From Geomesophilobacter sediminis (GTDB lineage Bacteria > Desulfobacterota > Desulfuromonadia > Geobacterales > Geobacteraceae), in contig NZ_JAEMHM010000027.1 of the NCBI RefSeq assembly GCF_016458275.1, positions 1 to 64,000 of the forward strand: a stretch of DNA of 64,000 nucleotides, in the 5' to 3' direction. The position numbers and the translations under genes are program-made. The notes beneath the pieces are model-generated. The model was given only the letters and a program-made list of their open reading frames with translations. It did not search any database and was not told the origin of the DNA. Shown in pieces: positions 31,353 through 39,971 of this stretch (the first letter of the stretch is position 1; each line of letters begins with the position of its first letter).

Positions 31353-33255
31353 CCTCTTCCTCCTCGTTAAGCAAAAGGGAAATGGTGAAGCTCGTCCCAG
31401 CCGGCGAGCTGACAAAAGCAAGCCGCCCCCCCATGCTCTCCTCCACGATCAGCTTGGACATGTAAAGCCCGATGCCGGTCCCCTTCCCTTCCGGCTTGCT
31501 GGTGAAGTACGGCTCGTACACCTTTTCGGCGTATTCCGCCGGGATGCCGCAGCCGTTGTCGGCGATCTCGACCACGACGTTGCGACCGGATACGCCGTAG
31601 GAGAGCACCACCCGCCCTTCCCCTTCGGCGAGGGCCCCCGCGTACCGCTTCACCTGGACCGCGTCGAAGGAGTTGCTCACCAGGTTCAGGACCGACTGCT
31701 TGAACTCGTTCTGGTATCCCTTCACGGGAAGCTCCCGCCCCGGGGCCCGGTCCACGGTCTCCAGGCGCACCCCGGCGCCCTGAAACTGGGCCGAGACGAG
31801 GAGCACCACCTCGTCGATCTTCTCCCGCACCTCGAAGCGCTCGGCCACCTTCTCCGGCCGGAAGAAGTTCCGGAAGTCCTCGATGGTGTCGGACATGTAG
31901 TAGAGCTGCTTCTGCGCGTCGCTTTCCGCCTTCTGGATGAAGGCCTCGTCCAGCCGGCGCCGCTCCCAGGCCATCCGGATCCCCTGGATGATCGCCCCCA
32001 GGGTTGCCAGCGGCTGGCGCCACTGGTGCGCGATCGCGCCGATCATCTCGCCGATCGCCGCCAGCCGTGCATGGCGCGCCAGGAGCCGCTCGTGCTGCAG
32101 ACGGCGTTCGGTCTCCTCCTCCACCCGGCGCGCCAGGCTTTTGTTCAACTCGTTCAGCTCCGCCTGGCGCGCGGCGAGCTGCCCCGCCATATCGTCGAAG
32201 GAGCGCCCCAGCGCGACCATCTCCTTTCCGGAGAGCAGATCGGCCACCCGCACCTCGAGGTCCCCCCGCGCCAGGCGCTGGGACGCCTCCTGCAGCTTCA
32301 CGATCTGGTTTACGAAGCTGTAGCGCCCGACGAGCACGGCGAGGGCTACGGCGATGAGGAGAAACGGGGTCAGCAGGGCGATGTGCGCCACCTGGGCCCG
32401 CTGCGCCCGGACCAGGGTCTCCTGCAGCGGGATCCCGGCCAGGACGTAGAGATACGGGGCATCCTCGCCGCGCAGGCGGAGCTTGCCGTAGGAGTTGATC
32501 ATCCGCTCGTCGCTGGTGCCGAAGTTGAGAAAGGAGACGGCGTCCTCGCTCCGTTTCATCGCCCAAAAGGCGTCCTTGTTGATCGGACTCCCGATCTCCA
32601 CCTTGCGGCTGCGGTTTTGGTAGACGGCGATGCCGTTTCGGTCCGCCAGCACGAACTGCGATCCCTTGGGGAGACCGCTTTCCATGAGGAGTTCGTTGAG
32701 GTAGTCGAAATCGACGCTGGCGAGGATCACCCCGACCACCTTCCGGTCCGGGCCGAGGACGGGATAGGCAAACCCGATGTTCGGGCGTCCCGAGATCGCG
32801 CCTACCCCGTAGGCCCCGGAGGAGAAGCGCCGGCTCTGCAGCGCCTTTTGGAAGGAGAGGTTGTCGGCCACCGAGACCGCGCGGGTGATCGGGATTCCGG
32901 AGGCCCAGACCCGCCCCCGGGCATCGGCAATGAGGAGGTTGGCATACTGGCGGTTCAGCTTGAGGACCGAGCGGAGGATCGTGCTTGCCGCAGGCCCCTT
33001 CCCCTCCCGGACCGCGGGGAGGGTGGCGAGGACCGAGACCAGCTGTTCGGCATCGCCGGTGAGGTTGTACTGTTCGGTGATGATGCTGTGGACCAGCACC
33101 TTGGCGTCGGCTACCCCTTCGCTCAGGGCGTCGTTTCTCTGTTCGCGGCCGGAATAGACGATCAGGGCCACCGCGGGGAGGGACAGGAGCAGGACGATGA
33201 GAACCAGGTGGGTTCGGAAGGAAAGGGAAAAAAAGAATTTCTTCAGTGCCGCCAT
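31345..33255 (-). CDS. Sensor histidine kinase with periplasmic Cache-type domain
   Basis: A 636-residue inner-membrane kinase. TM1 (about 14-34), a periplasmic double-Cache-like sensor (about 40-280, with SVADNLSFQKAL and GRPNIGFAYPV), TM2 (about 287-306), HAMP and coiled coil, then HisKA with phosphoacceptor His in IGAIAHQWRQPLATLG and HATPase_c with NLVSNSFDAV, VEIADNGCGIP and GKGTGIGLYMSK. Such sensors often bind small carboxylates or amines in the periplasm; the ligand is unknown. It forms an operon with the regulator (8-bp overlap) and follows the aldolase-like gene by 30 bp. Confidence 0.93.
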   Translation of the reverse strand: MAALKKFFFSLSFRTHLVLIVLLLSLPAVALIVYSGREQRNDALSEGVADAKVLVHSIITEQYNLTGDAEQLVSVLATLPAVREGKGPAASTILRSVLKLNRQYANLLIADARGRVWASGIPITRAVSVADNLSFQKALQSRRFSSGAYGVGAISGRPNIGFAYPVLGPDRKVVGVILASVDFDYLNELLMESGLPKGSQFVLADRNGIAVYQNRSRKVEIGSPINKDAFWAMKRSEDAVSFLNFGTSDERMINSYGKLRLRGEDAPYLYVLAGIPLQETLVRAQRAQVAHIALLTPFLLIAVALAVLVGRYSFVNQIVKLQEASQRLARGDLEVRVADLLSGKEMVALGRSFDDMAGQLAARQAELNELNKSLARRVEEETERRLQHERLLARHARLAAIGEMIGAIAHQWRQPLATLGAIIQGIRMAWERRRLDEAFIQKAESDAQKQLYYMSDTIEDFRNFFRPEKVAERFEVREKIDEVVLLVSAQFQGAGVRLETVDRAPGRELPVKGYQNEFKQSVLNLVSNSFDAVQVKRYAGALAEGEGRVVLSYGVSGRNVVVEIADNGCGIPAEYAEKVYEPYFTSKPEGKGTGIGLYMSKLIVEESMGGRLAFVSSPAGTSFTISLLLNEEEEDG

Positions 33256-33285
33256 GTGGTCAACGCTTTCCCGAGGGGCGCGGTG

Positions 33286-34449
33286 TCAGCGCCGCCCGTC
33301 CAGGCGCCGGAAGTACTCCTCCCGGCAGTAGTTCTCGACCGCCACCATGAGGGAGAAGGCGGCGCCGAACCCCGCGTCCCCGATGGTGAAGACGCCGTGC
33401 CCGTAGACCACCGCGCCCCCCGTGGCGCCGATCACCGGCGGGACCCGTTTGGCGAGCCCCCCGGCCCCGATTTCCCCCGCCACGACCGGAGTTGCGTCCA
33501 GATGGCGCACCTCGGGGCACTCCTTCCAGCAGTCGCGGATCGAGCACCCCTGCTTCTCGCAGATCATGCTCATGATGACGGCGAACTTGGGGTGGCCGTG
33601 CAGGATCACCCGGGCGCCGGTCGCCTCGTAGATCTTGCGGTGGGCGAGGAGCTCGCTGGAGGCGGTGATCCCGGTGGTGGAGGAGTTGTCGGTCGGGACC
33701 GGGTCGATGCAGCCGGCCAGCTCGTCCAGGCTCGCCGCGGTCTGGGAGATGTAGATGAGTTCGCCGGCGCGGGCCGAGATGTTCCCGAAGAAGGAATCGA
33801 CCAGCCCCCGCTCCACCGTGTAGCGCCCCACCCTTTCCACCTCGGCGAGGATCTCCTCCCGGTCGTCGGAGAGCTCCGGCACAAAGGCAAGGCCGTCGTC
33901 GGTCAACGGTTTCAGCCAGTCGCGGCGCAAAAGTTCCAGGGCCGCCTCCTCACCGGGGACCCGGAAGCCGTCGCGCAGGACGTCCTGGAGGTACTTGACG
34001 AAGGTGGCATGGAAGACCGAGGAGTAGTTGATGTAGGCCTGCTCCACGGTGATCGCCCCGACCGCCACGATCCCCACCCCCTCGACGATGATCCCCTTGC
34101 GGTGGGAAAGGAGCCTGGCGATCCGGCCGGGTGCGTCCTCGGCCAGGTCCTTTTGGCGCAGAAAGGGGATGTCGTGGAGGAAGGTGCGGGTTTCGGTGTC
34201 CTGGGGGACGATGCCGGTCTCGTCGGCGCCGGCCCGGGCGATCAGAAGTTCCGCAAAGGGGAGCGCGGGGCGCGCCGCCACCAGGGCGAGGGCGTTCAGC
34301 CGGGACAGGGTCGCGCCGGCGAGCTCGGCGAGTTGCGGCGCGCCGTCGGTGATGAGCAAGTCGTCCTGGGCGGCGAACGCGATGGCGCCGGGAAGCGCCG
34401 AGCGGTCCGCGCCGAGCTTGGCGGTGTATTTGGCGATCTGGTCCTTCAT
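33286..34449 (-). CDS. Class II aldolase/adducin-like protein with extra N-terminal domain
   Basis: 387 residues. The C-terminal part (about 195-385) is a class II aldolase/adducin fold with FGNISARAG, the metal-binding HGH at 284-286 (VILHGHPKFAV) and a further His in VVYGHGVFTIG. The N-terminal part (about 1-170) looks like a degenerate related domain (ITDGAPQLAEL, SHRKGIIVEGVGIVAVG). Family members cleave or epimerise small sugar phosphates using zinc. The pairing with AOR 75 bp upstream suggests an aldehyde product passed to oxidation, which is inference. A Cys-rich stretch (CEKQGCSIRDCWKEC) lies inside the domain and is unusual. Confidence 0.75.
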   Translation of the reverse strand: MKDQIAKYTAKLGADRSALPGAIAFAAQDDLLITDGAPQLAELAGATLSRLNALALVAARPALPFAELLIARAGADETGIVPQDTETRTFLHDIPFLRQKDLAEDAPGRIARLLSHRKGIIVEGVGIVAVGAITVEQAYINYSSVFHATFVKYLQDVLRDGFRVPGEEAALELLRRDWLKPLTDDGLAFVPELSDDREEILAEVERVGRYTVERGLVDSFFGNISARAGELIYISQTAASLDELAGCIDPVPTDNSSTTGITASSELLAHRKIYEATGARVILHGHPKFAVIMSMICEKQGCSIRDCWKECPEVRHLDATPVVAGEIGAGGLAKRVPPVIGATGGAVVYGHGVFTIGDAGFGAAFSLMVAVENYCREEYFRRLDGRR

Positions 34450-34524
34450 GGTTTCCTTTTCCCCCGCGCGGGTCGGATCGGCCTGATCCGTCGGCTCCGA
34501 TCGACCGTTCCGACCGGTCCCGCG

Positions 34525-36264
34525 CTACGGGCAGCGCTCCAGGAAATTAGCGTCCGGGAAGCTTCCGTCGTCGTTCAGGCCGCGGATCCGGTAGTACTTG
34601 CGCCGCTCCTCTTCGAAACGGGCGCGGTCAATGGGGGGGATGTCGATCCCTTCCCCGGAAGAGCCGGGCTCGGAGAAGAAACGCTCCGGCAGCAGGTCGT
34701 CGGCCATCGAGAACCCGTTTTCGCAGTTGTAAAAGCGCTCGGTGAGACAGATCCGCTCCCCGATCGACTTGAGGGTCTCCGGGGTGTATTCGATCCCGGT
34801 CGCCGCCGAGAGGAGCTCGCCGTATTCCTCGAGGGTCGCTCCGAAGAAGGCGAACTTGCAGGCGACCAGCGAGTCGACCGCGGCGTTGACGTCCTCCGCG
34901 ATCTTGATGATACGCGCCTTGCCGGAAAAGGAGAAGCGGTCGGTGGGGACCGGCTTTCTCAGGATTTCGTGGGAAATGGGATAGGCGCGCAGATGACACC
35001 CGCCCCGGTTCGAGGTGACGTAGGCGAGCGCCATGCCGTAGGCGCCGCGCGGGTCGTAGGCGGGGAGCTCCAGCCCCTTCACGGTCATGGAAAGCTCGGG
35101 ATGCCCCAGCTCGCGCGCGACCCGGAGCGACCCCTTCGCCAGCAGCGTCCCCTCCCCCTGCACCAGGGCGGTCCGCTCCAAAAGCCCCTCCACCTCCTCG
35201 GCGCGCGGAAAGCGTCCCAGCGCCTCGCCGAAGGCGGCCAGGGTGGCGGCGGCGGAGATGGTGTCCATCCCGAGGTCGTTGCAAAGGGAGTTCGCTTTTA
35301 CGATGGCGTGGAGGTCGGAGATGTCGTTGAGCGCGCCGAAGTGGTTCACCGTCTCGTACTCGGGAAGCGGCTCCCCCTGGTCGCTGCTTTTCTTGCATTG
35401 GATCGGGCAGCCGTAGCAGCCGTCTTTCTTCGCGCCGCAGGCGGCGCGGATGGCGGGGCCGGAGTAGTTGCCGGCTTCGGGGAAGAAGGTGCCGGTGAAA
35501 TTGCGGGTCGGCGCCATGCGCCGCTGCGCCATCAGGTCGACCAGGGCCGGCGTGCCGTACTCGCCGATCCCCAGCTCCCCGAAGAGGACCGGGGAGGCGC
35601 GGAACAGCCGCAAGACGTCGCCACGGGCCGCGTCGAAGCGCTCCGGGTCGGCGAGGGTGGTCTTCCCGGTGCCGTTCACGGTGATCGCCTTGAGCCGCTT
35701 CTTGCCCATCACGGCACCCAGGCCGCCGCGGCCGACCGAGTTCCCCTCCCCCATCATGATATTGGCAAAGAGGACGCCGTTTTCGCCGGCGGGACCGATG
35801 GCGGCGACCGAGCCGCATTCCTTCAGGGCGGCCACGCTCTCCCGGACCCCTTTCCCCCAGAGCTCGCCCGCGGGGTGCAACTCGGCCCGGTCGTCGGCGA
35901 TCTCCAGGCGGACCGGCTGCGCGCTCTGGCCGGTGATGACGAGCAGGTCGATACCGCTTGCCTTCATGCGCCAGGCAAAACGGCCGCCGGCGGAACAGTC
36001 GTAGATGGTGCCGGTCAGGGGGGAACGGGTGACGACGGAAAGACGGGCGGAGGTCGGAGCGGGAGTGCCGCAAAGCGGACCGACCGCGAAGATGAGCGGG
36101 ATCTCCGGATCGAAGGGGTCGAGCCGGAAGAACTCCCGCATCATCCGTACCCCGAGCCCTCTCCCCCCCAGGTAGGCCCGGAGGAGTTCCTCCGGGATCT
36201 CGTCCCGGCGGCAGATCCCCCGCCCCAGGTCAACGTGCAGCATCCTTCCGGTCCAGCCGTGCAT
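34525..36264 (-). CDS. Tungsten-containing aldehyde:ferredoxin oxidoreductase
   Basis: 579 residues of the AOR family, cytosolic enzymes that oxidise aldehydes to acids (or the reverse) with ferredoxin, using a tungsto-bispterin and a 4Fe-4S cluster. Seen: the N-terminal domain (GRMLHVDLG, YLGGRGLGVRM), RSPLTGTIYDCSAGGRF, the GRGGLGAVMGKKRLKAI segment, cluster ligands CYGCPIQC with a distant Cys in DSLVACKF, and the pterin-contacting NDLGMDTIS. Length is slightly below the usual 600-620. It starts 18 bp behind manC. The presence of a neighbouring aldolase-like gene and sensor pair suggests a local aldehyde pathway. Confidence 0.92.
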   Translation of the reverse strand: MHGWTGRMLHVDLGRGICRRDEIPEELLRAYLGGRGLGVRMMREFFRLDPFDPEIPLIFAVGPLCGTPAPTSARLSVVTRSPLTGTIYDCSAGGRFAWRMKASGIDLLVITGQSAQPVRLEIADDRAELHPAGELWGKGVRESVAALKECGSVAAIGPAGENGVLFANIMMGEGNSVGRGGLGAVMGKKRLKAITVNGTGKTTLADPERFDAARGDVLRLFRASPVLFGELGIGEYGTPALVDLMAQRRMAPTRNFTGTFFPEAGNYSGPAIRAACGAKKDGCYGCPIQCKKSSDQGEPLPEYETVNHFGALNDISDLHAIVKANSLCNDLGMDTISAAATLAAFGEALGRFPRAEEVEGLLERTALVQGEGTLLAKGSLRVARELGHPELSMTVKGLELPAYDPRGAYGMALAYVTSNRGGCHLRAYPISHEILRKPVPTDRFSFSGKARIIKIAEDVNAAVDSLVACKFAFFGATLEEYGELLSAATGIEYTPETLKSIGERICLTERFYNCENGFSMADDLLPERFFSEPGSSGEGIDIPPIDRARFEEERRKYYRIRGLNDDGSFPDANFLERCP

Positions 36265-36282
36265 AAAACCTCTGGTTACCTG

Positions 36283-37353
36283 TTAGAGCAGCTCGACGAG
36301 CCCCTTTTTCTCCAGTTCGTCGGCCACCTTCTTGACCTGCTGGGCGGCGGACTTGTCGCAGACCAGCACCGCATCCGGCGTATCGACGACGATCAGGTCC
36401 TTTACCCCGACCAGGGCGACCACTTTGCCGCTGCCGTAGGCGAGGCAGTTCTCGGCATCGACGGACAGGGCCTCGCGGACCTCGATCAGGACGTGCCCGT
36501 GGTCGGAGGGCTCGATCACCTCGGGGAGCGCGCTCCAGGAGCCGACGTCGCTCCAGCCGAAGGAGGCCGGTATCACCTGTACGTTCTCCGCCCGCTCCAT
36601 CACGCCGAAATCGATGGACTCGCCGGTGATGCCGCCGTAGATCTCCGCGATCTGGGGCTTGAGATCCGAGATCGCCCAAAGCTCATCCTCGAACACGAGC
36701 TTCGCCAGCGCCTCGGAAAGCGCCGGCATGTAGCGCCGGATCTCGTCGAGGATGGTGCAGGCCCCCCAGATGAACATGCCGCTGTTCCAGTAGAAACGGC
36801 CGCTCTCCAGAAATTCGAGCGCCTTCTCCAGCGGGGGCTTTTCCACGAAGCGGGCCACCTTGGCCGCCGCGCCGGCGCCGTTTTCCGCCTCGATGTAGCC
36901 GTAGCCGGTTTCGGGACGGGTCGGGGTGATGCCCAAGGTGACCAGCGCCCCTTGCGCGGCGAGCAGCTCCCCCTTGAGCAGGGTCTCCCGGAAGAGCTCC
37001 TCGTTCACGATGTAGTGGTCCGCGGGGAGGACCGCCATGATCCCGTCCGGATCGAAGCGGGCAATGAGCGAGGCGGCGAGACCGATGGCCGGGGCGGTGT
37101 TGCGCCCCACCGGTTCCTCGATGACGTCGATCGGGACCTCGGTCAGGTACGCCAGCTGATTGCGGCTCTCGGCCGCCTGCAAGGCGTTGGTGACCACCAG
37201 GACCCGCTTCGGTTTGAGGGGAAGCACCCGCTCGACGGTCCGCTGCAGCATGGACTTGCCGCCGAAGACCGACATCAGCTGCTTCGGCGTACGCTTGCGC
37301 GAAAGCGGCCAGAACCGCGTGCCGGAACCTCCGGCGAGAATGACGACGTACAT
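36283..37353 (-). CDS. manC: Mannose-1-phosphate guanylyltransferase
   Basis: A 356-residue nucleotidyltransferase making GDP-mannose from mannose-1-phosphate and GTP. Seen: the signature VILAGGSGTRFWPLSRKRTPKQL at the start, then VLPADHYI, EKPPLEKALEFLESGRFYWNSGMF and GWSDVGSWSAL. It lacks the C-terminal cupin (phosphomannose isomerase) domain of the fused 470-480-residue ManC; that cupin is a separate gene 133 bp upstream. GGAGGGAGC precedes the ATG. GDP-mannose would feed LPS or exopolysaccharide sugars, consistent with the rfb genes upstream. Confidence 0.95.
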   Translation of the reverse strand: MYVVILAGGSGTRFWPLSRKRTPKQLMSVFGGKSMLQRTVERVLPLKPKRVLVVTNALQAAESRNQLAYLTEVPIDVIEEPVGRNTAPAIGLAASLIARFDPDGIMAVLPADHYIVNEELFRETLLKGELLAAQGALVTLGITPTRPETGYGYIEAENGAGAAAKVARFVEKPPLEKALEFLESGRFYWNSGMFIWGACTILDEIRRYMPALSEALAKLVFEDELWAISDLKPQIAEIYGGITGESIDFGVMERAENVQVIPASFGWSDVGSWSALPEVIEPSDHGHVLIEVREALSVDAENCLAYGSGKVVALVGVKDLIVVDTPDAVLVCDKSAAQQVKKVADELEKKGLVELL

Positions 37354-37385
37354 GCTCCCTCCTCAGCAATCCCCAAAAGCATCAC

Positions 37386-37419
37386 GGGGACCGGCACCGC
37401 CAGGTGTCGGTCCCCTTTT
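37386..37419 (+). terminator. Hairpin GGGGACCGGCACC...GGTGTCGGTCCCC with TTTT
   Basis: A 13-bp stem (arms 37386-37398 and 37403-37415) followed by TTTT on the + strand. It lies between the cupin gene and manC, both on the minus strand, where no U-tract follows. It may be a dispersed palindrome rather than a working terminator; a second, partly similar GACAGGCACCTG motif follows at 37437-37465. Confidence 0.45.
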
Positions 37420-37486
37420 CCGGCTCACAAGAGGGGGACAGGCACCTGCGGAGCCAGTCCCCGACCCATTTCCCCTAACCCTGTCC

Positions 37487-37840
37487 TTACGCCGGCTCCT
37501 CGACCCGGTTGTAATCGTCCTGGAACCGGACGATGTCATCCTCGCCCAGGTACTCGCCGCTTTGCACCTCGATGATCACCAGCGGGATCACCCCCGGGTT
37601 CTCCAGGCGGTGGTTCGCGCCGATCGGGATGAAGGTCGATTCGTTGATGTTGACGATCCGGACCGTGTCGTCGCAGGTCACCTTCGCGGTGCCGGAAACG
37701 ACGATCCAGTGCTCGCTGCGGTGGTGGTGCTTCTGCAGGGAAAGGCGCTGCCCCGGTAGGACTTCGATTCGCTTGATCTTGTAACCGTTACTTTCGTCCA
37801 GGACCGTGTAGGTCCCCCAGGGACGTTCTCCGCGTTCCAT
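37487..37840 (-). CDS. Mannose-6-phosphate isomerase-type cupin
   Basis: A 117-residue single cupin matching the C-terminal isomerase domain of bifunctional ManC/AlgA. Seen: [35 protein letters not shown] (metal-binding histidines), and [14 protein letters not shown]. It would interconvert fructose-6-phosphate and mannose-6-phosphate, the first step toward GDP-mannose. The ATG at 37840 has GGAGG close upstream, and the frame before it is non-coding. It lies between rfbD and manC on the same strand, so the normally fused activities are split here. Confidence 0.88.
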   Translation of the reverse strand: MERGERPWGTYTVLDESNGYKIKRIEVLPGQRLSLQKHHHRSEHWIVVSGTAKVTCDDTVRIVNINESTFIPIGANHRLENPGVIPLVIIEVQSGEYLGEDDIVRFQDDYNRVEEPA

Positions 37841-37889
37841 GCTTCCTCCCGCTCTGATATGGTATGCGGCCGCCCGGCGGCGCATGTTG

Positions 37890-38720
37890 CTACTTCCCGC
37901 GCAATTCCAGGTAACGCCGCAGCGCCTCCTGCCACGGCTGCGGCTGGAACCCGGTGTCCTGCAACAGCTTGCCGCAGTCCAAAACGGAATGGAGCGGCCG
38001 GGTCGCCGGACGCCCGAGCTCTGCGGTTGTCATCGGCCGTACCTCGACGTCGAGCCCCGCCAGCCGGAAGATCTCTTGGGCAAAACCGTTCCAGGAAACC
38101 GCCCCGGCGTTGGCGACGTGGTAGGTCCCCCGGCACCCCTTGTCCAAAAGCGCCTTGATCCCAAGGGCGAGATCGTAGGTCCAGGTCGGCGAGCCGATCT
38201 GGTCGTCCACCACGGAAAGCTCCTTGCGCGTCTGCGCCAGGGAGAGCATGGTCTCCACGAAGTTCTTCCCGGCGTGGCCGTAGAGCCACTGGGTGCGGAC
38301 GAGGAGATGGTCCGGATTGAACCAGCTGTTCATCTCCCCGGCGAGCTTGGACTCCCCGTAGACGTTCAGCGGCGAGGCAAGGTCGTCCTCCAGGTAGGGG
38401 GTCTCCTTCTTGCCGTCGAAGATGTAGTCGGTGCTGACCTGCACCAGGGTCGCCCCGATCTCCTTGGTGATCATGGCGAGGTGGGCCACCCCCTCCCCGT
38501 TGACCTGCATGGCGAGCTCGGTGTTTGCCTGGCAGCCGTCGACGTCGGTGTAGGCGGCGGCATTGATCACCACCCGAGGTTTGAGGGTCATCAGGACCCG
38601 CTGTACCGATTCCAGGTCGGCGATGTCGATCTCGCCGACGTCCACCCCGCGCGCCGCCCCGGCAAAAAGCGCCATGAGCTCCCGCCCGAGCATCCCGTTG
38701 TTGCCCACTACTAAGATCAT
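37890..38720 (-). CDS. rfbD: dTDP-4-dehydrorhamnose reductase
   Basis: A 276-residue NAD(P)H-dependent short-chain reductase performing the last step of dTDP-L-rhamnose synthesis. Seen: N-terminal [11 protein letters not shown], the [14 protein letters not shown] segment, [10 protein letters not shown] and the catalytic YGESKLAGE. Length is somewhat below the usual 285-300 but complete. GGGGGG lies 6 bases before the ATG. It follows rfbB by 21 bp; rfbA and rfbC are not in the window, so the pathway is completed elsewhere. Confidence 0.95.
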   Translation of the reverse strand: MILVVGNNGMLGRELMALFAGAARGVDVGEIDIADLESVQRVLMTLKPRVVINAAAYTDVDGCQANTELAMQVNGEGVAHLAMITKEIGATLVQVSTDYIFDGKKETPYLEDDLASPLNVYGESKLAGEMNSWFNPDHLLVRTQWLYGHAGKNFVETMLSLAQTRKELSVVDDQIGSPTWTYDLALGIKALLDKGCRGTYHVANAGAVSWNGFAQEIFRLAGLDVEVRPMTTAELGRPATRPLHSVLDCGKLLQDTGFQPQPWQEALRRYLELRGK

Positions 38721-38741
38721 GAGATTCCCCCCGGGAGCCGG

Positions 38742-39806
<1,065 letters not shown>

Positions 39807-39971
39807 GAAACCTCCATATCGGCGCCAAGGCCGGCATTGAAAAAAGGGTCGGTGACGCGCCGAGAGCTCGTGCGGCTCATCCTTGATACACCGGCAGGCG
39901 CAAACGTGTCAACCACTTACGCGGAAAACGAAAACGTGGCGCACCGTTGTTGCCCGGCCGTCACTTAGGCA

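Noticed and set aside
31240-37575. 2111-codon open frame on the + strand across six minus-strand genes
   Set aside because: It spans kinase, aldolase, AOR and manC, whose catalytic motifs are all on the minus strand. Composition is typical of an antisense shadow in high-GC DNA.
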